From SG8-30 sp963695085 (GTDB lineage Bacteria > Pseudomonadota > Gammaproteobacteria > Steroidobacterales > Steroidobacteraceae): 64,000 bases of DNA. Both the position numbers and the translations under genes were made by a program. The notes below the pieces were generated by a model. That model ran no database searches and was not told where the DNA came from. It worked only from the letters and a program-made list of their open reading frames with translations. This document shows positions 27,101 through 33,982 of the stretch, piece by piece. Each line of letters opens with the position of its first letter. The stretch's first letter is position 1. The stretch lies in contig CAVOFV010000008.1 in NCBI GenBank assembly GCA_963695085.1, positions 434,001 through 498,000 of the forward strand, read 5' to 3'.

Positions 27101-27280
27101 GACCCGTTCGTGCAACTGCCGCGCGAACCGGGCCAGCCGCGGCAGGGAGTCGGCCTGGGGCTGGCGATTTCCAGAAAGCTGGCCGACGCGCTGGGTGGTT
27201 CGATAGAAGTCGAGAGCACGATCGGGCTGGGCAGCACCTTCCGCCTGCGGCTGCCTGCGCGAGGCCAGTTGGCGGCCTGA
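24122..27280 (+). CDS. Membrane sensor histidine kinase with three PAS domains
   Basis: 1052 residues. One or two helices near the N-terminus (APIAYVVIGIAWILGG; AGVFIVLSAVALYALL), another at about 85-105, a periplasmic sensory region to about 375 and a closing helix (LGLAVLVLLVLALVVSIGMI). Three PAS modules follow (about 425-540, 560-680, 690-810). HisKA has the phospho-accepting His at about 833 in SVSHDLRTPLNSI, and the HATPase domain has NLLSNAIKYT, DTGIGI and GVGLGLAIS. There is no receiver domain; the REC-PAS-HD-GYP protein 44 bases downstream is the likely partner. The position between TRAP genes suggests sensing of the transported acid. Confidence 0.88.
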   Translation: MRPLPPRIRNALPIRVAAPIAYVVIGIAWILGGDLLLAAMLGGDDRTLAWAASSKAGVFIVLSAVALYALLRKIGRARGSARPASAVVTISLLLATTTLVMLAGYGLFRVHADATLHDWQAELNGRADTEAQHVDDWLREQLAVVQLIAGSELLERELGAWRAAPDADRAAAVLGRIDDLRALNERRIVSVVLLSSDGRVLFFTGDLGATGSDGALAAAALSARRPLYGAPYVGHGQAGRPLIAVAAPLGEQDLAPATVAIVATFDMHDALDPVQEADGEGRRRSVETLLAYRGGGQIALLSGRRGATWETLDYQAGDGGIAGLIATGRDHALDETLDRRGIEVLATARRVLGTDWYVIVKADRSEIYRTTLQLAQLGLAVLVLLVLALVVSIGMIRRRAQEDVQARTADAELRIGALTEHFELASRHANDIILLVGPDGLVVQANERAVETYGYSRKELIGLAVTALQPEGMNDDGPTVRRFGDTGTLALIFETVHRRKDGSTIPVEVSARRFEIGNQKYSQAIVRNISERKAREAEMLRLAAERDLMAAQLRLQFDGMPFACVITDVDLRVVDANPAFERLFGWTAGQLAGLDNLDRIVDPTDLPGVRKVFKSLRSGPGPLVNVNRNRTRDGRVITCRWTNTALRTANGDFAGLLAVCEDLTTELELKHEVEAGEATFEALARTTPVGVFQLGPDGVISYANPMLIDMLGLGTENLRNAARGLFLLPEDRPRAARLLREVLDGAVLTPQEFRFTGKNGTSGWLLAHAHPVPDGDGKVQRVVGTATDITRLKQQEDMLEKQVAERTVEYRAAKEMAERASAVKTEFLASVSHDLRTPLNSIVGFTDVLLEQTSGALNERQQRQLTIVRDAARRLRTLISDLLDISRIETGRLNLELGPVAIGDLVRRSADGFGLDARARGLALVIDASDVAVDVVTDATRVEQILGNLLSNAIKYTVSGSVSVRAGVINDEVVISVTDTGIGIRGEEQERIFDPFVQLPREPGQPRQGVGLGLAISRKLADALGGSIEVESTIGLGSTFRLRLPARGQLAA

Positions 27281-27324
27281 CGCCGGGCCGGCCGGCAACG
27301 CACGATCCTGAGGAATCAAGAAAG

Positions 27325-28803
27325 ATGGCGAACATCCTGATCGTTGACGACAACCCGGACGACCGGTTCCTGATGCGAACCGTGCTGGAGGCCGACGGTC
27401 ATGACATCCGCGAGGCGGAGGATGGCGTCACGGCGCTGCAAGCGGCCCGGACGGGGCCGCTGGACCTCGTGATCTCGGACATCCTGATGCCGAACATGGA
27501 CGGCTTCGCGCTGTGCCGCGCCTGGCAGAAAGACCCGGAACTGCGTCGCGTGCCGTTCATGCACTGCAGCGCGAACTACGTGCAGCCAACCGACATCGCG
27601 TTCGCAAGAGAAATCGGCTCGTCCGCGTTCATGGCCAAGCCGGCAGGACCCGGTGAGATACGGGACATGGTCAGCGCCCTGCTCGAAGCAGTGCCGGCCG
27701 CGGACACGACGGCGCGGCTCCGGAGCCTGGATGACGAGTCCTTCCAGTCGCGGCACGCCGCGATGGTCGCGGCCAAGATGATGGAACAGGTTCGCGAACT
27801 CGAGCAGGCCAACGTCTCGCTGGCGGAGCGCGAGCACGCCTTCCGCCAGCTGTTCGAGTTGAATCCGCTGCCCATGTGGGTGATCGACATGGACGGCATG
27901 CAGATCCTGGCCGTCAACGACGCCATGATCCAGAAATACGGCTGGAGCCGCCAGGAGTTCATCAAGAAGAAGTCGATGGAACTCCGCCCTGTCGAGGAGC
28001 GCAACGACTCGCGCACGACGATGGACAGGATCCGCGAGGGTCCGCGCGACCTCACGACTCAGGGCGTGTGGCGCCACCAGCTGAAGAGCGGCCAGATCAT
28101 CGACGTCGAGGTATTCGCCAAGGTCGTCGAGTTCGACGGCCGGCTGGCCGTCATGGCGCTGGCCAACGATGTCACGGAACAGGTGCAGGCCCGGCGGGAC
28201 CTGGACCGTCACATGGCGATGCTCGAGTCGGCCCTGCATGCCACGGTGGAGACGGTGATCAAGATCGGCGAGCTACGCGATCCGTACACGGCGGGCCACG
28301 AACGCCGCGTAGGCGAACTGTCGGCGGCCATCGGCCGGGAACTCGGCATGGACGCCAAGGCGCTGCGCGGGCTGGAGATCATGGGAGACCTGCACGACGT
28401 CGGCAAGATCACCGTGCCGACCGAACTGCTCGTCAAGCCCGGCAAGCTGACGCGGCTCGAATTCGAGATGATCAAGGAGCACCCGCGGCAGGCCTACGAG
28501 ATTCTCAGGAAGCTGGAATTCCCGTGGCCGGTCGCCGAAGTCGCGTGGCAGCACCATGAGCGGCTCGACGGTTCGGGCTACCCGCGCGGACTCAAGGACG
28601 GGCAGATCATGCGCGAAGCATGCATCCTGGCCGTGGCGGACGTGGTCGAGGCCATGTCGTCGCACCGCCCGTACCGGCCGGCACTCGGCATCGAGACGGC
28701 GCTCGAGGAAATCGAGAAGAACGCCGGGCGCCTGTACTGGGAGGAAGCCGCGCGGACCTGCCTGCGCCTGTTCCGCGACAAGGGCTTCGTCTTTTCCAGC
28801 TGA
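27325..28803 (+). CDS. Response regulator REC-PAS-HD-GYP, predicted c-di-GMP phosphodiesterase
   Basis: 492 residues. The receiver (1-120) has acidic residues DDNPDD, the phospho-accepting Asp in ISDILMPNMDG (52) and the Lys in FMAKPA (105). A short coiled segment is followed by PAS (about 175-290, LFELNPLPMWVIDMDG) and an HD-GYP domain. That domain contains RDPYTAGHERRV, GDLHDVGKI (HD at 357-358), KEHPRQAYEIL, HHERLDGSGYPRGL and ADVVEAM, so all metal and GYP residues are present. It should hydrolyse c-di-GMP when phosphorylated by the upstream kinase. Convergent with dctM, 20 bases apart. Confidence 0.92.
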   Translation: MANILIVDDNPDDRFLMRTVLEADGHDIREAEDGVTALQAARTGPLDLVISDILMPNMDGFALCRAWQKDPELRRVPFMHCSANYVQPTDIAFAREIGSSAFMAKPAGPGEIRDMVSALLEAVPAADTTARLRSLDDESFQSRHAAMVAAKMMEQVRELEQANVSLAEREHAFRQLFELNPLPMWVIDMDGMQILAVNDAMIQKYGWSRQEFIKKKSMELRPVEERNDSRTTMDRIREGPRDLTTQGVWRHQLKSGQIIDVEVFAKVVEFDGRLAVMALANDVTEQVQARRDLDRHMAMLESALHATVETVIKIGELRDPYTAGHERRVGELSAAIGRELGMDAKALRGLEIMGDLHDVGKITVPTELLVKPGKLTRLEFEMIKEHPRQAYEILRKLEFPWPVAEVAWQHHERLDGSGYPRGLKDGQIMREACILAVADVVEAMSSHRPYRPALGIETALEEIEKNAGRLYWEEAARTCLRLFRDKGFVFSS

Positions 28804-28823
28804 CCACCGGGCCGGCCGGCGCT

Positions 28824-30218
28824 TCAACCCGCGTAGATCAGGCCCGGCAGCCATGTCGCGAGCGCCGGCCAGGCGGCCAGCGCCGCCAGCATCACCAGTT
28901 GCAGGCACACGAACGGGATCACGCCGCGGTAGATGTCAGAGGTCGCAACGACCGGCGGCGCGACGCCGCGAAGGTAGAACAGCGCAAATCCGAAGGGCGG
29001 CGTCAGGAACGACGTCTGCAGGTTGACGGCGATCATCACGCCCAGCCAGACCGGGTCGACGCCCATCGCCAGCAACACCGGCGCGACGATCGGCACGACG
29101 ATGTAGGTGATCTCGATGAAGTCCAGGATGAAGCCGAGCAGGAACAGCACGGCCATCACGACCAGCACGGCGCCACCGGTGCCGCCCGGCAGGTCGGACA
29201 GCAGTACACGGATCAGGTCGTCGCCGCCGAGCCCGCGGAACACGAGCGAAAACACCGAGGCGCCGATCAGGATCAGGAAGACCATCGAGGACAGCCGCAC
29301 GGTGCCGCGCATCACGTCCCTGAGACGCGCAAAGTCCAGTGCGCGCCTCAGCAGCGCCAGCGTCAACGCGCCCACTGCGCCGACCGCCGCGGCTTCGCTC
29401 GGCGTGGCGATGCCGGCAAGGATCGAGCCAAGCACGGCGAGAATGAGCGTGAGCGGCACGACCAGCGCGCCGAACAGCCGCGTCGCGAAGGCCCGCGTCA
29501 GGGCGGGCCGCGTGTGCTCGTCGCCGGCCAGCGCCGGCATGGCCGACGGCGTGAGCCAGGCCTTGAACAGCACCCAGACGACGTACATTGCCACGAGCGC
29601 GAGGCCTGGCAGCAAGGCACCGACGAACAGGTCGCCCACGGAAACCGTGTCCGGCGAGTAGTTACCCTGCCCCAGCTGCGCCCTCTGATAGGCGCCTGAC
29701 AGCACGTCGCCGAGCAGCACCAGGATGATGGACGGCGGAATGATCTGGCCGAGCGTGCCGGCGGCGCAGATGGTGCCGGTCGCGACCCGCGGATCGTAGC
29801 CCCGGCGCAGCATCACGGGCAGCGACAGCAGGCCCATGGTGACCACCGTGGCGCCGACGATGCCGGTGCTGGCCGCCAGCAGCGCGCCGACGATGACGAC
29901 CGAGACCGCCAGCCCGCCGCGGACCCTGCCAAACAGCAGACCGAGCGTCTCGAGCAGGTCGTCGGCAATGCGCGCCCGTTCCAGCACCAGGCCCATGAAC
30001 ACGAACAACGGCACGGCGATGAGTGTCTCGTTGTTCATCACGCCGAACACGCGGCTCGGCAGCGCCTCGAGGTACGCCATGTCAAAATGGCCGAAGGCCG
30101 CGGTGGCGCCGGCGAAAATCAGCGATACGCCGGCCAGCGTGAAGGCCACCGGATAGCCGGCCAGCAGCGCGGCGACGACCAGCGCGAACAGCGCGAGCGG
30201 CAGCCAGTCCACGCTCAC
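28824..30218 (-). CDS. dctM: TRAP transporter large permease DctM
   Basis: 464 residues with about 12-13 membrane segments; the sodium-coupled transport subunit. GAAGTLGQIIPPSI-type re-entrant region and TSFLTPPFGFALFYLRGVAP near the C-terminus match the mannitol/chloroaromatic/keto-acid group, the same subgroup as the binding protein at 22896. The GTG start at 30218 overlaps dctQ as GTGA. Last gene of an apparent trkA-trkH-TPR-dctQ-dctM unit. Confidence 0.92.
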   Translation of the reverse strand: MSVDWLPLALFALVVAALLAGYPVAFTLAGVSLIFAGATAAFGHFDMAYLEALPSRVFGVMNNETLIAVPLFVFMGLVLERARIADDLLETLGLLFGRVRGGLAVSVVIVGALLAASTGIVGATVVTMGLLSLPVMLRRGYDPRVATGTICAAGTLGQIIPPSIILVLLGDVLSGAYQRAQLGQGNYSPDTVSVGDLFVGALLPGLALVAMYVVWVLFKAWLTPSAMPALAGDEHTRPALTRAFATRLFGALVVPLTLILAVLGSILAGIATPSEAAAVGAVGALTLALLRRALDFARLRDVMRGTVRLSSMVFLILIGASVFSLVFRGLGGDDLIRVLLSDLPGGTGGAVLVVMAVLFLLGFILDFIEITYIVVPIVAPVLLAMGVDPVWLGVMIAVNLQTSFLTPPFGFALFYLRGVAPPVVATSDIYRGVIPFVCLQLVMLAALAAWPALATWLPGLIYAG

Positions 30219-30733
30219 GTCCCCGGCCGGCGCGCGAGCGTGACGACGCAGCGCAGTGCGCCGGATACGCCCTGCAGCGCCAGCAGCACGGCCAGCGCAG
30301 GGATCGCGGTCTTCAGCAGGTACAGGGCCGGCAGGCCGCCGGCCTCACGCGAACGTTCGCCGATTCGCCAGGCGCCCTCGACATAGGGAAAACTGGCCCA
30401 CAGCAGGAAGGCGCACAAGGGCAGCAGGAACAGCAGCGTGCCAAGCAGGTCCACCACCGCCTTCGCGCGTGGCGACCAGCCGCGGTAGAAGATGTCCACG
30501 CGCACATGCTCGTCCGCCTCGAGCGTGTAGGCGGCGCCGAGCATGAAGGTCAGCGCGTGCATCCAGGTGAGCGACTCCTGCATCCAGATCCAGCCGCTGT
30601 CGAAGGCGTAGCGCAGCACCACCACGGCCGTGCCGGCCAGGCCGAGCGCGAGGGTCAGCCAGGCGATTGCGTGGCCGGTGCGGCGGCTGACGGCGTCCAG
30701 GGCGTCCGAGACACGCGTCCAGCGGTCGCTCAC
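30215..30733 (-). CDS. dctQ: TRAP transporter small permease DctQ
   Basis: 172 residues with four membrane helices, the scaffold subunit of a tripartite periplasmic transporter. ESLTWMHALTFMLGAAYTL and DEHVRVDIFYRGWSPRAKAVVD are characteristic. The GTG start overlaps the TPR-gene stop and its own stop overlaps dctM (both GTGA), so the three are tightly coupled. Confidence 0.9.
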   Translation of the reverse strand: MSDRWTRVSDALDAVSRRTGHAIAWLTLALGLAGTAVVVLRYAFDSGWIWMQESLTWMHALTFMLGAAYTLEADEHVRVDIFYRGWSPRAKAVVDLLGTLLFLLPLCAFLLWASFPYVEGAWRIGERSREAGGLPALYLLKTAIPALAVLLALQGVSGALRCVVTLARRPGT

Positions 30734-31062
30734 GACGCCGCGTCCTCCCGGGACCGGCGGATGCGCCGCAGGAACACCGCCATTTCGCGTGCCGCCTGCA
30801 GGTCGCCGCCGGCGGTCGCGACCTCGATGCCGCGCTCGTAGACTTCGGCGGCGCGCTCGATGGAGCCGGCGCGTGCGCAGGCATCGCCGAGCCGGCGCCA
30901 GGCGGCCGAATAGCCGGGGTTCTGCTCGACCGCGGCCGACAGGTGCGTGATGGCAGGCAGCAGGTCGCCGTCGTCGAGGCACGCGCCGCCCAGCGAGAAC
31001 CGCAGCAGCGGCGAATCCTGGCCGCGCTGCAGCATCAGCTCGAGGTTGTCGCGCAGGCTCAT
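30730..31062 (-). CDS. Small tetratricopeptide-repeat protein
   Basis: 110 residues with two or three TPR units (ITHLSAAVEQNPGYSAAWRRLGDACARAG; IERAAEVYERGIEVATAGG). No signal peptide, so cytosolic. It starts one base after the trkH stop and overlaps dctQ by GTGA. TPR proteins accompany some TRAP systems (TPAT type), but those are periplasmic lipoproteins, unlike this one. Role unknown; perhaps assembly or a scaffold for DctQM or TrkH. Confidence 0.75.
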   Translation of the reverse strand: MSLRDNLELMLQRGQDSPLLRFSLGGACLDDGDLLPAITHLSAAVEQNPGYSAAWRRLGDACARAGSIERAAEVYERGIEVATAGGDLQAAREMAVFLRRIRRSREDAAS

Positions 31063-31063
31063 G

Positions 31064-32515
31064 TCAGCGACGCCAGAAGTCCGGCGTGAGCAGCAGCACC
31101 AGCGTGAAGATCTCCAGGCGGCCGGCGATCATCGCGACGATGCAGACCCACTTGGCGGCGTCGGGGATATTCTGGAAATGGGCCGCGACCTCGCCGAGCG
31201 CCGGGCCGATGTTGTTGAGCGATGACGCCATCGCGGACCAGGCGGTGACCTGGTCGAGTCCCAGCATCATCAGCAGCAGCATCAGCACGCCGAACACGAT
31301 CAGGTAGATGGCGAAGAAACCGGCCACACCGGTCACCACCTGGGTCGGGATGAAACGGTCGGCGATCTTGACCGGGATCTCGGCGCTCGGGTGCACCAGG
31401 CGCTTGAGCTCGTTCAGCCCCAGCTTGAACACCAGCAGCCAGCGGATGACCTTCATGCCGCCGGTCGTGGAGCCGGCGCAACCGCCGATGAAGGTGATCA
31501 GCATGAGCAGCACGGGCAAGGCGCCGGGCCAGTGCGCGAAGCCGGTCGTCACGAATCCGGTGCCGGTCAGCAGTGAGACCACCTGGAAGGCGGCGTGCCG
31601 CAACGCCTGGGCCGGGTCGCGAAACGTGTCGGTGACGAGCAGGTAGGCGGTGGTGAAGACGACGATCAGGATGACCATCTTGAAGTAGGCGACGAACTCC
31701 GGGTCACGCCAGTAGGCGCCCGGCACACGCCGGCGCAGGGCCGTGAAATGCAGGGCGAAACTGGCGCCGCCGAGGAACATGAACACCGTGGCGATGATGT
31801 CGATGGCGTAGCTGTCGAAGTACGCGAAACTCGCGTCGTGCGGCGAGAACCCGGCGGTGGCCAGCGTCGAGAAGGCATGCACGACGGCGTCGAAGGGACC
31901 CATGCCGGCGAGGTAATAACAGCCCGCGCAGGCGGCGGTCAGGAAGACATAGACGATCCACAGCGCCTTGGCCGTCTGCGTGATGCGCGGCGTCAGTTTC
32001 TGGTCCTTGACCGGTCCCGGCGTCTCGGCCTTGTACAGCGACATGCCGCCGATGCCGAGCACGGGCAGCAGTGCGACCGCCAGCACGATGATGCCCATGC
32101 CGCCGAACCACTGGATCTGCTGGCGGTAGTAGAGGATCGAGATCGGCAGCTGGTCCAGCCCGGTGATCACCGTGGCGCCGGTCGTGGTGAAACCCGAGAC
32201 CGCCTCGAAAACCGCGTCGGTGAAGGACAGCATCGGCTGGTCGGAGATCAGCAGCGGCGTCGCGCCGGCGAGGCCGAGGCAGACCCAGAACAGGGTGACG
32301 ACCAGGAAACCGTCGCGCAGCCTGAGATCGCCTCGCCGGTTGCGTACCGGGAACCACAGCAATACCGCCGCAGCCGCGACGATGCCGAAGGCCGCCAGGA
32401 ACGGGTGCCAGTGGCCGTCGCCGTAGGCGAGCGATACGCCGATCGGCGGCAGCATCGTCAGGCTGAACATGCCGAGCATGAGCCCGAGGATGCGCTGGAC
32501 CATGGCGAGATGCAT
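31064..32515 (-). CDS. trkH: Potassium uptake membrane subunit TrkH
   Basis: 483 residues, four pore-forming M1-P-M2 repeats. Selectivity-filter segments are visible in each: SGFTTTGATV, STLATAGFSP, TGTGFVTTGF and SSLNNIGPALG. It transports K+ under control of TrkA. It lies 19 bases after trkA and is followed immediately by the TPR gene. Confidence 0.95.
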   Translation of the reverse strand: MHLAMVQRILGLMLGMFSLTMLPPIGVSLAYGDGHWHPFLAAFGIVAAAAVLLWFPVRNRRGDLRLRDGFLVVTLFWVCLGLAGATPLLISDQPMLSFTDAVFEAVSGFTTTGATVITGLDQLPISILYYRQQIQWFGGMGIIVLAVALLPVLGIGGMSLYKAETPGPVKDQKLTPRITQTAKALWIVYVFLTAACAGCYYLAGMGPFDAVVHAFSTLATAGFSPHDASFAYFDSYAIDIIATVFMFLGGASFALHFTALRRRVPGAYWRDPEFVAYFKMVILIVVFTTAYLLVTDTFRDPAQALRHAAFQVVSLLTGTGFVTTGFAHWPGALPVLLMLITFIGGCAGSTTGGMKVIRWLLVFKLGLNELKRLVHPSAEIPVKIADRFIPTQVVTGVAGFFAIYLIVFGVLMLLLMMLGLDQVTAWSAMASSLNNIGPALGEVAAHFQNIPDAAKWVCIVAMIAGRLEIFTLVLLLTPDFWRR

Positions 32516-32534
32516 GACGTGTTCCGGTGACCGC

Positions 32535-33911
32535 TCAGGCGAGCGTCGTGCCTGCCTGGAACAGCTTGCCGACCGACTCGACGTGGCGCCGGTCGGTCAG
32601 GAACAGGATCACGTGGTCATCCGCCTCGATGACGGTGTCGTGATGGGCCATGATCACCTCTTCACCGCGCACGACCGCGCTGATCGTGGTGCCGGGCGGC
32701 AGCTCGATCTGGTCGATCCGCCGCCGCACGATCAGCGAGTTGCGGGAATCGCCATGCACGATCGTCTCCATGGCCTCGGCCGCGCCGCGCCTGAGCGAGT
32801 GCACGCGCGCAACGTCGCCACGCCGCACGCGCGCCAGCAAGGCGCCGATGGTGATGGTCTGCGGCGAGATCGCGACGTCGATGGTGCCGCCCTCGATCAG
32901 TTCCGCATACGACGGCCGGTTGATCAGGGCCATCGCGCGGTGTGCGCCGAGCCGCTTGGCGAGCATGGCCGACAGGATGTTGGCCTCCTCGGCGTTGGTC
33001 AGTGACACGAACACGTCCGCATCGTCGATGTTCTCCTCGAGCAGCAGTTCCTCGTCAGCGGCGTCACCGACCAGCACCAGCGCACGGCGCAGCGTCTCGG
33101 CGACAATGCGTGCGCGCTCCGGGTTGCGTTCGATGATCTTGACCTGGTTGTCTTCCTCGAGTGACCGTGCCAGCCGGTAGCCGATGCTGCCGGCGCCGGC
33201 GATCACGACGCGACGGGCCGGCGCCTCTTCGGTGCGCAGCTCCTTCATCATCACGCGGATATCGTCGCGGGCGGCGATGAAGAACACTTCGTCGCCAGCC
33301 TCGATGACGGTCGTGCCCTCCGGCTGGACGCTGCGGCCCTGGCGGTAAATGGCCGCAACGCGCGCATCGCGCCTGGGCAGGTGTTCGCGCAGCTCGCGCA
33401 ACTCGTGGCCGACCAGCTGGCCGCCAGTGACGGCGCGCATGCCGATCATGCGCACGCGGCCGTCAGCGAAATCCAGCACCTGCAGCGCACCGGGATACTG
33501 GATCAGGCGGCCGACGTGCTCGGTGACCAGCTGCTCGGGGCTGATCAGCACGTCCACGTGCAGGCCGCCTTCCTCGAACAGCCTGGGGTGGGCGGCATAG
33601 TCGGTGGCGCGCACGCGGGCGATCTTGGTGGGCGTGCGGTACAGGGCGAACGCGACCTGGCAGGCCATCATGTTGACTTCGTCGCTGTTGGTCAGCGCGA
33701 CGATCATGTCCGCGTCTTCGCCGCCCGCCGCCTCCAGCGTGCGCGGATGGGCGGCGTTGCCGGCGACGGTGCGGATGTCCAGACGGTCGCGCAACTCGCG
33801 CAGGGTTTCCGTGTCGATGTCGACGACGGTGATGTCGTTGCCCTGCTCGCGGGACAGCTGGGATGCGGCCGAGCGGCCGACCTGACCCGCGCCGAGGATG
33901 ATGATTTTCAA
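32535..33911 (-). CDS. trkA: Potassium uptake regulatory subunit TrkA
   Basis: 458 residues, the standard length. Two tandem RCK units, each with an NAD-binding Rossmann motif: IIILGAGQVGRSAA at the N-terminus and VVIAGAGSIGYRLA in the middle, each with a TrkA-C domain after it. Cytosolic gating ring for TrkH. The start is a TTG at 33911 giving the family start KIIILGAGQVG; no ATG or GTG fits. Confidence 0.94.
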   Translation of the reverse strand: MKIIILGAGQVGRSAASQLSREQGNDITVVDIDTETLRELRDRLDIRTVAGNAAHPRTLEAAGGEDADMIVALTNSDEVNMMACQVAFALYRTPTKIARVRATDYAAHPRLFEEGGLHVDVLISPEQLVTEHVGRLIQYPGALQVLDFADGRVRMIGMRAVTGGQLVGHELRELREHLPRRDARVAAIYRQGRSVQPEGTTVIEAGDEVFFIAARDDIRVMMKELRTEEAPARRVVIAGAGSIGYRLARSLEEDNQVKIIERNPERARIVAETLRRALVLVGDAADEELLLEENIDDADVFVSLTNAEEANILSAMLAKRLGAHRAMALINRPSYAELIEGGTIDVAISPQTITIGALLARVRRGDVARVHSLRRGAAEAMETIVHGDSRNSLIVRRRIDQIELPPGTTISAVVRGEEVIMAHHDTVIEADDHVILFLTDRRHVESVGKLFQAGTTLA

Positions 33912-33982
33912 CGGTGGTTCCGGTGTGGCGGCGGCTTGAGCCGTCCAGAAGTGGGATTCTAGGGGGAAAAGGCCGTCGGCGG

